DNA from: Auxenochlorella pyrenoidosa
Lineage: Eukaryota; Chlorophyta; Trebouxiophyceae; Chlorellales; Chlorellaceae
Reading direction: 5' to 3'
Assembly: GCA_001430745.1 (NCBI GenBank)
Contig: KQ481938.1
Span: 2,464,364 to 2,501,965, forward strand
DNA length: 37,602 bases
The notes below the pieces were generated by a model. That model was given only the letters and a program-made list of their open reading frames with translations, had not been told where the DNA came from and searched no databases. Positions 11,701 through 21,600 of the stretch are shown piece by piece. The translations under genes and the position numbers were made by a program. Each line of letters begins with the position of its first letter. Position 1 is the stretch's first letter.

Positions 11701-12508
11701 GCGCGGCAGCGAGGAGGGCGACCCACAGGTGCGCGGTGCTGGCAGACCAAGAGGGGAGCTGAGCACACGGCGGCATGCAGCGTGGGCATCACAGCCCGGG
11801 AAGGCCGTTGCACCCTGAAACACACACTCCGTGCCACCAGTTGCCGGGCTGCCGCTGACCACGAGAAAGGCAGGCACACCGGCCCGCCCGCCTGCCTGCC
11901 CGCTGCGCCGCCCAGCACCCACCTGCGTCAGCGCAATCTCCACCGGCTCCTCCTCCTCCTCCTGCTCATCGTCCTCGTGCTGCCCCTCCTCCTCGTGCTC
12001 CTCCTCCTCCTCCTCTGCACCAGGACGGTGTGCGGCAGGGGTGGATGACAGGTCCACACTCGGCAACAAAATGTTGGCAGCTACAGTCTTCTCAGGAGCA
12101 CCACAACCAGCGCCCATCTAGAGTTGAAGCACCTCCGCGTGCCCTAGCAACCTCTGCTCGGCTCGCAGTGGCAGCCTGCGGCAGCAGGGCGGCACACTCA
12201 CCCTCGCCCTCGCTGTGGGCATCCAGCGCTCCCGGCTCCTCAAAAATGCTCTTGTCGTCGCGATCGGCAGCAGCAGACGAGGCCACGCTGCGTGCATCGT
12301 GCGGCAGGCGCTGGCCCACACCGCCCCAGTGCACCCAGTCGTGGTGGTCATAGCCCTGGGGCACACGCTGGCGGGCCGCTGGGGCCGCCGCTCGTGCGCT
12401 GCCGGCGGCGTCCTCGCTGCCGCCCGCGCCAGTGCTGGAGATGCGCGGCGAAGCTACGCTCTGCAGCTCCGCCTGCTCGCTTTCCTGGTTCTCCTTGTTG
12501 GCGCTCAT
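8704..12508 (-). CDS. CRAL-TRIO (Sec14-like, divergent/GDAP2-BNIP2 type) domain protein with long disordered N-terminus
   Basis: Exons: complement(12202..12508, 11923..12014, 10468..11758, 10186..10245, 9981..10027, 9390..9522, 9058..9128, 8704..8838), 711 aa. Seen: residues 1-133 are polar and very acidic (an unbroken Glu run opens exon 2). Exon 3 (430 codons) is an Ala/Gly/Ser/Gln-rich, low-complexity linker. The last five exons build the recognisable domain: LLYMDGVDALGRPVVVLNA, then KSSALIFVK, GDYVIVFTSRGHAKLPSMW, the YIVLVRPS strand and FMRPFVSKKAGRKIKQVQSV. This order and text match the divergent CRAL/TRIO family of GDAP2, BNIP2 and p50RhoGAP. Such domains bind lipids or small GTPase regulators; no ligand can be read here. 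ATG 12508 is the first ATG of the frame. Upstream same-strand neighbour is eL34. All seven introns are GT-AG and phase-consistent. Function beyond the fold is unknown. Confidence 0.85.
9529..9556. repeat. G-run block (C-tract acceptor on minus strand)
   Basis: G12 followed by C and more long G-runs, directly upstream (minus sense) of the acceptor of CRAL-TRIO exon 9390..9522. Likely polypyrimidine tract; the G-rich strand could form a quadruplex. Confidence 0.7.
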
Positions 12509-13233
12509 GGCCACGGATTCGTCAAGCGCTCAGCAGCGAGGCAGACAGCTGCAAACGCCGGGGGTGGGTGCGGCGCCAGCGGTGGCGTCAGCCACAGGCA
12601 TGGGCAGCCGCCTTGAGGCGTGCCGCATCGCTAGATCGCCTCGAACAGCTGCCCTGGCGTCCAAAAGCAGCTCAAGGCGGTGGTTCTGGCAGGTGCGGGC
12701 GCGTGCGTCTCGAGCGTGTCCTTCACAGCCCAGGCAAAAGGCAGGAACCGAAGTGATCAAACCTCACCCGACTGGTGGCAGGTGCGCTCACAGACGAGCA
12801 CCGCGGCAGCTCTTGCTGTAGCGGCTTCTGTTACAGGCAGAGAGACACTGCTGCGTCTGACTACGGATTGATGCGATCGGCTAAACGTGATCGCAGGCCA
12901 TCGCGGCAGAATGCTCGCAATGCCAAGAAGGGCCCCTCGGCGGCGCCGCAGCACAGCCGCCTCCCCGCCAGAAGCCAGGGAAGCCCTTGGGAAGACGGGC
13001 CCCTCCCCTCTCAACTGTGCCTAGCTGCACCTGTGACGCGTCAAGCTGCATGAGCTGTCCTCCCCCTGCTGGCACCACTTTCCTGCAGCCGTCTTGTGCG
13101 CCTGCCAGTTCAGGTTCACCTCTTCGAACAAGCTCCCTTCATCACCACCTCGAAGAGCTCAGTTACATTGGATTGCTGCTGCTGCCTGTCAACAGCCAGG
13201 GGCTGCGGCTGCGCTGCTAGCACATGACAGCAT
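12509..13233. other. Intergenic: CRAL-TRIO 5' region and eL34 3' UTR
   Basis: No gene seen. Both flanking genes read on the minus strand, so the right part is the eL34 3' UTR and the left part the promoter/5' UTR of the CRAL-TRIO gene. Open frames here show no family resemblance. Confidence 0.6.
13163..13167 (-). terminator. Polyadenylation signal TGTAA of eL34
   Basis: On the minus strand TGTAA lies 67 bases past the eL34 stop codon. TGTAA is the usual polyadenylation signal of green algae, and the distance is normal for a ribosomal protein mRNA. Confidence 0.6.
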
Positions 13234-14710
13234 TCACTTCTTGCTCTTCTTCTTCTTGCTGCCTGCCGCCGCGGCCTTGGCCTGGGCAGCCTCCTTGGCC
13301 GCCTGCAGCTTCAGCACCTGCACGTCAAGGGAGCGGGCCAGGAGACCACCACGGGCTCAGTGACGGTGATCGGTGTGCAGATGGGCTTTGCAGACAGGCT
13401 CGCAAACTCGCCCGCGCCGGCGTGCAGTTGAACGGTGGCACATCCCGGCTGCACCGAAGCACCAAAGCAGCACTTGTGTGCAGCTTCAGAGCGCGAAACG
13501 CTGTCGGAAAGGCTGCGAATGTGCGCCAGCCCATGTGCACCCGTGTCTGCTCATGAGACCTTGCTGCTGTGCCTGCAGCAACTGCTCTGCCGGGCTGCCA
13601 TGCAGCGGCTGAACCCAGGTGCCAGCTGGGGCGTTTGCTTGCTGGCCAGAAAGGATGCCGCATGGCTGGGCAAGGTTCACTGTACTGGGCTGGTCGCGAT
13701 TGCTACGCTGGCCAGCGCTGCCAGCTGCCGCGAGCAAGAGTGCCCGGTGGCCTGCCCTGCCTGCGCTGCCTGGCGCCCTGCTGCTGCCTTGTGTGCCCCG
13801 TCGCCATCTGCTCGAGCGCCGTCTGCTGCATCAACTCTGCGCCGACAGCTGGCTGGCTCGACGGCGCCTTGCATTCACATTTGGCCGGCTGCGCACGAGC
13901 GTCGCTACGGTGGCCGTCTCTCTGCCATGCGCTGCCGGCCAAGAGGGTTGGGAACCCAGCCCCGCGGGGCGCGTCCACAGGGGCCCCTCCCGTGCCCGCC
14001 CCCACATGCCCGCCCCCACCCAGCTCGCCCCCCACCCCACCTTCTTCACAATCTTCTGCTCCTCCACCAGGAAGGCGCGCACGATGCGCTCCTTGACCAC
14101 GCCGGCCGCCAGGTGGCCGCCGTACGCGCGGTGCACGGTCTTCTTGCTCTTGTTCACGCGGTGCAGGGAGGAGGGGCGCACCGCGGGCAGCTGCGGGCAA
14201 CGGGCAGCAGCGCGGACGGTGGTGGTTGGGCATGCAGGCCAGCAGAGCCGAGCAGCTGCTGCTTGGCAGATGGAGGTGCTGGCCCAGCCGCGACGCCTGC
14301 CGCGTGAGGCTGTGGTGTGCTCGTCATTGGTCCCCCGCAGCCTCTGATGCAGCTGCTACCATGGAGCGGCTCACCCCGTTCAGGCGCTGGCCAGAGATGG
14401 GGCAGGTGGGGTGCGAGGTCTTCTTCTTGGCCAGCTGGTACACCAGCTTGCCGCCTGCACGGCATAGGATGCGAGGCAACGAAACATCAGCGGCAGGCAG
14501 AGCAGAGCCGTGCTGACAGCAGGGGCTGATCGCAGCAGTCTGCAAAGAATGGGACTTGCGCTCGCCGAAGACAGGCCCCGAGCATTGCTGGCGTGGCCCT
14601 CGTCATCAAAGCTGCGCGTCCCACGGCGCACCCGGCGTCTTCACAATCCGCTGGGTGTTGCTCTTGGAGGCATAGCTGTGCCGCCGGCGGTAGGTGAGAC
14701 GCTGCACCAT
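13234..14710 (-). CDS. RPL34: 60S ribosomal protein L34 (eL34)
   Basis: Exons: complement(14632..14710, 14375..14454, 14041..14190, 13234..13317), 130 aa, a little longer than the roughly 117-120 usual for the family. Structural protein of the cytosolic large ribosomal subunit. Seen: the N-terminus [18 protein letters not shown], then the zinc-ribbon part ([11 protein letters not shown]), [10 protein letters not shown], and the family signature [17 protein letters not shown], ending in a Lys-rich tail. ATG 14710 gives the conserved [10 protein letters not shown] start. The third intron (13318..14040, 723 bases) is the longest in the window. A CTGCAG about 20 bases upstream of the ATG could be the acceptor of a 5' UTR intron; I could not find its donor with confidence. 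All introns are GT-AG. Confidence 0.95.
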
Positions 14711-16957
14711 TGTGCCCGTTCCACACGCTCTGCAGGGACGTGGAGGAGCAGGATGAGCAACCACGCAGGCAAGCCACGGGGGAGGTGACAGCTCCTGGCT
14801 GCTGGCCCCACCCCTCCTGCATGGCCAGCTCCCACACTGCTGAGCCCAGCTTGCAGCAGCCGATGCCGCCTCAGGCTGCTGGACGCAGCAGCGCCGCCGC
14901 CTCTCCTTGCCGCCCGCCAGCAGTGCTGCCACAGGCCGGCCTGCGCGTCCCCGCTGGATCTGCACATTCTGTTCCCGCTTCTAACAACTCTGGCAGGGTC
15001 GCGGGCGCAGCAACGTCCGCAGGGCCTTGCGGCGCGGGTCTGTGATGCGGCGAGCCGCCCAGAGGCGCTGCCGCCGCTGCCTGAAGTCCTGGTGCGAGCT
15101 GCACTGCTCCCCAACCGCTGCGTTGCCCACTGGGGCCGGCTGCCCAGCATGGCATCGCGAGCATGCTCCCAGCGGGCCTTTCGCTTCATCCCTGCACACC
15201 TGGGCCTCCGGGGCGGGCTTGAAAGAGGGCGAACCGGTCGCTGCCCCCAGCCTAGTTCCTCCCTGGCGGTCGTGCTGGGCCAATGGCAGCATGCCGCCTG
15301 CCTCACTTGTCTCGCTCCTTCCGGCCGCTTCTGTCATATAAACCGTGCTTGTTGCGCACCAGACACGCATGCCTGGCAGTCGTTGGCCGATTCCCTGCTC
15401 AGACAGGGCCAGAGCTGTGCACCTGCAGCGGTCTTGGGAATCGCGCACTGGGCTGCTCGCGAAGCATGCGCTGTGCAATAACATTTAAAGTTCTGGCAGC
15501 GCCAGCCCCTGCAGCTGCCCCAAGACAGTGACGATGGGCGGTGCTTGCAGAGCCCACTCTTCAGCTGGGACTGCCAGGCCAATTTCCAGGCCTGGAAAGT
15601 TGTAGGGGAATTTCCAGCCCTGTGACCTGCTTGATATGAACTGGAATGCTTGCAGGACTGAGAAATTTAGCAGGGTCAGGCCAGGCGGCTACACGCTGTG
15701 CCCCCTGCGCAGCCGCCCCGCTCCATCCCAACCACTTCGCCGTTGCCGCCACTTGCTCGCGGGGAGAATGCTGATAGTCGAAAGGAACTGTGCATTGGCA
15801 AGTAAGGGACTCCTCTGTCTTGTGCAACATCCCCCTCCATTTCCTCCTGTGAACCATCCTCCCGGGCCACGATGGCGAACCCGTGATGAATGATTGTCAT
15901 GACTTTGCCTGTGGCGAGCTGTCGTCGATGAATTATGAGCTAAATGATCAGCCAGTGAAAAGACAGCTGTGGCAGGAATGCGTCACATGACGAAGCCTGG
16001 CACACAATGCCGGCACAAATGGGAGATTTATGCGGTTCCGCTTGCAGGCTGGAAACGCAGTTGATGCTGAGCTGGCTCTGCTTTTTGTGCGGAGTTGCCA
16101 AGGGACACGCTGAATTCTCAGAGGGCCCGTGTGTCAGGATGACCCTTCAACTGACCAACTGCTGCCACTAAGCACCGACTTGAATATGCTTGGCACCAGG
16201 CAGCGGACGCATAGATTGCTGACATGGTAGGTTGCCCTCTGTGGAGGCCCAGCAGTTTGAAGCTGGAAATGTCAAGCCGCCGTCTGCGAGTTTTGGCATC
16301 CTTCAGGTGCACTGCGCGCGAGAGACCGGTCGGACGCTTCACCACATAAAGGTGGCCGGGCGCACAAGCATGTTCATCAACTTCACATGAGCAGTCAAAA
16401 ATTTGGATACATGCACACCCAACTCAGAGCTTGTGCCATCTTGAAAGAGCGCATCCCGCTGCAGGCTCGCGAGTTGGGTCTGCAGTCAGGGTTCAAACCG
16501 GCAGGCACCCCGCTGGCGCAGGCGCCGTGCCTGCCAGCAGGAGCTGCAATGGACAGCTGGATCGGCGGGCAGAGTGCCGCCGATACGCTTCAACAGCCCT
16601 GATTAGCTCGCGTTGCCGAGGAGAGGCCCCAAACCGCGCGTTGGTCGGTCATCAGAAAGCGCGGGAAGCAGGCGGACAAGTCCCGCAGTGTTGGCCGCTA
16701 GGCCTGTTCTTTTGCGCACACTCGCATCGCATCAAGCGCACTTACATCCCATCGAGCGCAGACAGGCGTGAGACGGACGCACCCACACTTCTCGCACGGT
16801 GAGGCCTGGGCAGGCGCTGGGCCGCTGCCTGGCAGACCCGAGAGCGCGGATGAGCTGTGCGGGCAGGGCGGCGGGACAGGAAACGCCGCCTTGTTAGGCG
16901 AGACACTCCCCTGCTGCTCACCTTCCCCTGCAGACCCTCCGCGCCGCCTACACTCCG
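14711..16957. other. Gene-poor interval of 2.2 kb between eL34 and the Gly/Asp-rich gene
   Basis: I see no supportable gene. The left part should hold the eL34 promoter and 5' UTR. From about 15480 to 16440 the sequence is visibly less G+C-rich than the genes. It contains a TATAAA at about 15336, a 16-nt perfect palindrome at 15583-15598 and a GTGATGA box at 15883-15889 without a convincing partner. Open frames on both strands overlap freely and show no homology. A noncoding RNA or lineage-specific small gene cannot be excluded. Confidence 0.5.
15583..15598. repeat. 16-nt perfect palindrome
   Basis: TTTCCAGGCCTGGAAA is self-complementary. A second TTTCCAG follows about 25 bases downstream (near 15611). 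Function unknown; it could be a dimeric regulator site. Confidence 0.5.
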
Positions 16958-17617
16958 ATGGCCGGCCTGATTTTGGGCTGCACCGCTCTGCCGGGCGGCC
17001 TCGCGTGCCTGCCCGCCCGCAAGGGCTCACTCGGCCTGCAGCCAGGCTCCGAACAGCAGCAGCCACACTCTCACCACCAGCTGCGCAGCGGGGCGGCGTC
17101 CTGCTTCGTTGCGGCCGCGGCAGAAGGCCTTGCAGCGACGCCGGTGGTGGCGGAGCTGATCTGCGGCGGCGCCGTAAGCACCTCGATGGCAGTGGGCACA
17201 AAGCCGCCGCGCACGCACACGCGCCGTCTGGTGGTGCCAGCCTATGCGCTGGCTGGCACGCGCACGCGGCGGCGCCGGGGCGGCGGCCTGGGGGGCGGCG
17301 ATGACGATGAGGCGGGGGGCGGCGGCGGTGACGATGGCGGCTTCTGGGGCGGCGACGGCGGCAGCAGTGGCGGCGGGGGCGGCGACTTCTGGGGTGCCGG
17401 TGACGACGAAGCCAGCGGCGACGGCAGCCTGGCTGCGCGCCTGCAAGACCTGCTGCTGCTGTGGAGCCTCTTCTCGGGCCTGGCCTTTTGCCAGACCGTG
17501 TGGTACGTCTCGCCCAAGCCTAAGGCCGTCGCCGTGCCGCCCGCCTTTGCCGCCCTCAGCTACAGCAGCATCAAGGCCTCCCTGCTGCAGCTGCGGCCGC
17601 AGCCTGTGGCCTGCTAG
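16958..17617 (+). CDS. Gly/Asp-rich protein of unknown function, possible organelle-targeted single-pass membrane protein
   Basis: Single exon, 219 aa, starting at an ATG after a pyrimidine-rich stretch and ending TAG. Not recognised. Seen: an N-terminus rich in Ala, Gly, Ser and Arg with few acidic residues over the first about 110 positions, compatible with a chloroplast transit peptide. Next comes a Gly/Asp-rich block with repeated acidic GGG(D/E) and GGFWGG / GGDFWGAG motifs (about 112-155). Then a conserved-looking hydrophobic helix LLLLWSLFSGLAFCQTVWYV (about 166-185), followed by about 34 residues. Codon use fits the window. The Gly-Asp-Trp block followed by one hydrophobic helix recalls small thylakoid or envelope proteins of plants, but this is impression only. 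The gene is intronless, unlike the multi-exon genes around it. Confidence 0.65.
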   Translation: MAGLILGCTALPGGLACLPARKGSLGLQPGSEQQQPHSHHQLRSGAASCFVAAAAEGLAATPVVAELICGGAVSTSMAVGTKPPRTHTRRLVVPAYALAGTRTRRRRGGGLGGGDDDEAGGGGGDDGGFWGGDGGSSGGGGGDFWGAGDDEASGDGSLAARLQDLLLLWSLFSGLAFCQTVWYVSPKPKAVAVPPAFAALSYSSIKASLLQLRPQPVAC

Positions 17618-18608
17618 CGTCGGCAGGCAGCGGCGCAGCAACAGCTGCCTGCCAGGCGCTCGGCTCTCCCCACTTGACGATGATATCGGCTCCAGCGGCC
17701 CATGCAGATTGATCCACTTGCTAGCTTTGAACCCGGCCGCCCTGTTGACCGCCCCCCTCGCCTCCCTGCCCTCACCTTGCCACCCACTGACTTGCATCTG
17801 TACCCTTGCCCTCTTCTTCCTGGATGCCTGCGGCGCCCCACCCACAGTCAAACCCGCACTGCCGCGCCCCACCCCTCGGGCCATTCATGACTGGTGAAGC
17901 CGCTCAACGAATCAAACGCCTTGCTGTTCACTCCCCGTTCTGCACCCCTCTGCTTGCCATCCCCTCCTCCTCGATGCTGCGCTGCCTGTACCCTGCTTTT
18001 CCCAGCCAGCACACGATGGTGCCTTTGCCGGCCCGTGCCCGCCGCCTGTGTTGTGTACACCCTTCTCCTTGATGTAGCAGCAGGCAGCTCACACGTAGCT
18101 GCCTGCCCGCACTTTGCTCCCCCGGCCGCGGCGGCCCCTGCAACCTGTGCTCCCCCTGTACCATGACCTTGCTGACATGGCGGCCCACGCCCGCTTTTTG
18201 TTTTGTGCATCTTTGCTACCCTGTTGTCCTGCACTTTGACAGCTGTAACACTCCCCTGGTCGTGCACCGCCTGCTGCGAAGGAATGGAATTGATGCTCTT
18301 GCAAGCTGCTGTGGGCTGTTCCCTGGGGCTTCCACAGTCCTCATACCCAGCACACATGCCGTGCCAGCGGGTGCTGGTGATACAGGGGCCCGACTGGGCT
18401 GCTCAGTGTTGACATGTGGCGGCGAGGGGTGCGCTGGCAGGTGGGCAGACAAATGCTGTCGAGACGGCCGAGGGAGCGTGTCGGCGCTTGACTTTGGGCT
18501 TCCTTGCCTTCGATTTGAATGTTTCGAGCAGCCAAACTCCTCCTTCAATGAGATCGTGGATGGCCGCGAAAAAACATGCCGAAATAGAGCACACGGCGGC
18601 CTGGCTGC
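17618..18608. other. Intergenic: 3' region of Gly/Asp-rich gene and promoter of membrane protein gene
   Basis: No gene seen. The left part is C/T-rich and looks like a 3' UTR. A TGTAA at 18244-18248 could be the polyadenylation signal of the preceding gene, about 630 bases after its stop. The remainder should contain the promoter of the gene starting at 18609. Confidence 0.5.
18244..18248 (+). terminator. Candidate polyadenylation signal TGTAA
   Basis: Plus-strand TGTAA about 627 bases after the stop at 17617. It is the only sense-strand TGTAA I noticed before the next gene. A long 3' UTR of this size would be acceptable in green algae. Confidence 0.35.
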
Positions 18609-21600
18609 ATGGCCAGCGTAAGCGCGCCTTGTTTGGGTGCCGGGCCGACGCGGCAGTATGACCAGGCAGTAGCGGGTGGTGCAAGCGGGCCGCCTGCTGC
18701 CGGCGACGGGCTGCCTGCGCCGGCGGCACCTTCACCGGCTTGCACCAACCCAGGCATGGCAGGCCCAGGTGCTCCGGATACAGCAGCAGAAACAGTCGGG
18801 CCCGCTGGTGGGGTCGCAGTGCCGCCAGCAGCAGCAGGGCAGGCAGCGCAGCTGTCACCGCCCGCACCGGCAAGCACACCCCCGCCGCCCGGCCGCCCGG
18901 CAGTGGTGGAGGCGCCGCTCACGCGGCTGGGCGTGGGGATGTGGGCCTCCCGGCGCCACCGCCAGTGCCAGCTGCTGCTGATGCCGGGCGAGCAGCAGCT
19001 GGTGGTGCTGTGCGACCGGCGCGCCGCGGAGCCGCCGCGCAGCCCCTCCCGCTTTGCCCTGGCCGTCGGCCCGCTGGCAGCCAAGAGCCCGTTTGCCAGC
19101 GGGCACTCGGCGTACCGCGCCGCCGGCTGCGTGCACGCCTTTGAGGTGCCCTTTGCCGCCATTCGGGGCATTGACTACCAGAACCCGCTGTGCCACGAGG
19201 CGCGGCTGGTGCTCGAGGTGGCGGGGCTGAGGAAGCGAGAGTTTGCCTCGGTGGGTGCTGCGCCTAGGGCTTGCTGGGGTCAAGAGGCTGCTCCTCTCCG
19301 GCTGTCAACAAATCCAGCTCTTGCTTTGTTAATCAGTGCTTTAGATGCGAGTGGTTCCCATTGGGGTGCCAGCTTGGGTGCTGCGTGTCCCTCTGGACTA
19401 GGGGTAGCACCTGTGCAGTCGCTCGAGTGCGTGAGGGCCGATGTTCCTACCGTGCATGAGATGCCACCCATTGACGGCTTGCTCACGCCCGCGAATGCAG
19501 ATGGAGGCAGCGCGGGAGTACTTCCTAGAGCCCGCCCCCCGGTCCTCGCCAGAAGCGGCTGCGCGGCGCAGCACCAACCGTGGCGGCAGCGGCAGCGGCG
19601 GCAGCGGCCTCCTGCAGGCAGCGCTGCGGGCGCAGACACAGGCGCAGGACGCAGTGCAGGTGGCGGCAGCGGCGGCAGAACCGGCGCATACCAGAGCTGT
19701 GGACGGAGCCCACGGCAGCCAGGTGGCAGCCAACGGCGGCACCACCTGCAGCGCTCGAGGGAACCTGCTGTGGCGGCTTGAGAACAGCAGCAGCAGCGGC
19801 GCTCGTCCGGAGCAAGAGCCGAGCCAGCCGCTGCCCATCCGCAGTGGTGGCGGGCTGCCCATTCCCTTCAGCGGGGTGCCGGCTTCGGGCCGCAGCAGCT
19901 TTGACAGCTATGAGAGCGACCCTGGCAGCCCTGCTAGCGGCAGCCTGTGGTACTGGGGCAGCCCTGCTGCACCGGCGGGGGCCGGCAGGGGCAGGGCGTC
20001 AACTGCAGCGCTGCGCGGGGCGGGGATGAAAAAGCGCAGCATGCGCGGCAGCAGCGACAGCTACGACAGCTGGGAGGATGTGAGCAGAGGCAGCGGGGGC
20101 TGCGCACGCGGGGGCGCGTCGGCAGTGGCCCACGCTGCAGCAGCAGGCGCGTCCCGGCTGTCCCTCCAGCACCGGCGGCAGCATGGCCAGGAGGGGCAGG
20201 GGGAGCTGCCGATGGAGGAGGAGCCGCAGCATCCGCGGCGGGCAACAAGCATGCATGTGGGCAGCGCTCCATCCGCGTCCCTCCTGTCCTCGCCACCCAG
20301 CCACGGCCCGCTGGCCTGGGCGGCGGCCAGCCCAGAAGGAGGGCGCGCCGGCGGGGGCGGCGGCCTGCATCGAGTAGCCTCCGATGGCCAGCTGCTCGGC
20401 AGGGCAGAGGGCCATGTGGCCAGGCAGGCGCAGGCAGAGCGGGCGGCTGAGCGGGGGCAGGAGCAGCGCTGGCCGGCTGCGCACGCCTTCACGGTGGTCA
20501 GCCGGGTGTACAAGTACCGCACGGTGGTGCTGCACTGGGAGGACCCGCGCCTGCCAGCCATGCTGCGCCCCGTCATCCAGGTGGGCCCGAGGCAGCAGCC
20601 ATGCCTGCGGGCGCCGAGCCTGCCCGCCCAGCTTGCCCACCCTCGTGCGCGCTGCACAGCTGGCCCATACACATAGCAAGCACCTCTTGACCGAGCCTCC
20701 CTCGCTGCCTGCCCCATCCAGCAGGGCAACGAGCGCCTGCTGCGGCTGCACGAGAGCGGCCTGCCTGCGTGGGCGGTGTACGCTCCCCAGTAAGCGCTCG
20801 GCCCTGGCTGCAGCACCCCGCTCTGCGGGAGCACTTTGCAGACCACGCCCGCGGCAGTGGTGCTCGGCTTGCTGAGTAGAGCTGTTCTCATCCTCGCCCC
20901 AGAGCGCTGCTCTGCTGCGGCCCGACAAGCCAGATCTGGCCCGCAATCGGGCCCCAACGATGCCCCCCCCCCCTTGCAGGTACGGCCTGTACTACCGCCC
21001 CTGGCTGCGCACCATCACCTGGCTGCTCTTCTACGCCTTCTCCGCCTTCTCCTTTGCCGTGGGCTTCTACGACCTGTACAAGTCCATCCCTGGCCTGCAG
21101 GCAAGGGCAGCCGGCCTGCCTGCAGGGGGGCGCCCGACGCCGCCAGGGCTGGTACCTTCGTACGCCATCGTACTGCCTGTGCTCCGCAGGCCTGGGTACT
21201 GCATGCTCAAGGTGCCCGGGCAGGGTCCTTGCCCATAGACATGGCAACTCCCTGGCTCAAGGCCTGTCTGCTTGTGTGTGTGCAACCCAGCCAGCTCCTG
21301 CCGCCCACGTGGCCCCATCTTGCAGCTGGTGATGCAACGGCTCATGGCCAGCGTGTGGTTGCCGCAAACAGCCGTGCTCGAGTGGCTGGAGCAGCACACG
21401 CAGATACGGTGNNNNNNNNNNNNNNNNNNNNNNNNNNNNNNNNNNNNNNNNNNNNNNNNNNNNNNNNNNNNNNNNNNNNNNNNNNNNNNNNNNNNNNNNN
21501 NNNNNNNNNNNNNNNNNNNNNNNNNNNNNNNNNNNNNNNNNNNNNNNNNNNNNNNNNNNNNNNNNNNNNNNNNNNNNNNNNNNNNNNNNNNNNNNNNNNN

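Noticed and set aside
15883..15889. C-box-like GTGATGA suggesting a C/D snoRNA
   Set aside because: No CTGA box within a normal distance and no terminal stem.
16490..16500. tRNA B-box-like GGTTCAAACC
   Set aside because: No A-box at the right distance and no cloverleaf can be folded around it.
17848..18357. Minus-strand open frame of 169 codons downstream of the Gly/Asp-rich gene
   Set aside because: No domain, low-complexity composition, and it sits in what looks like a 3' UTR.
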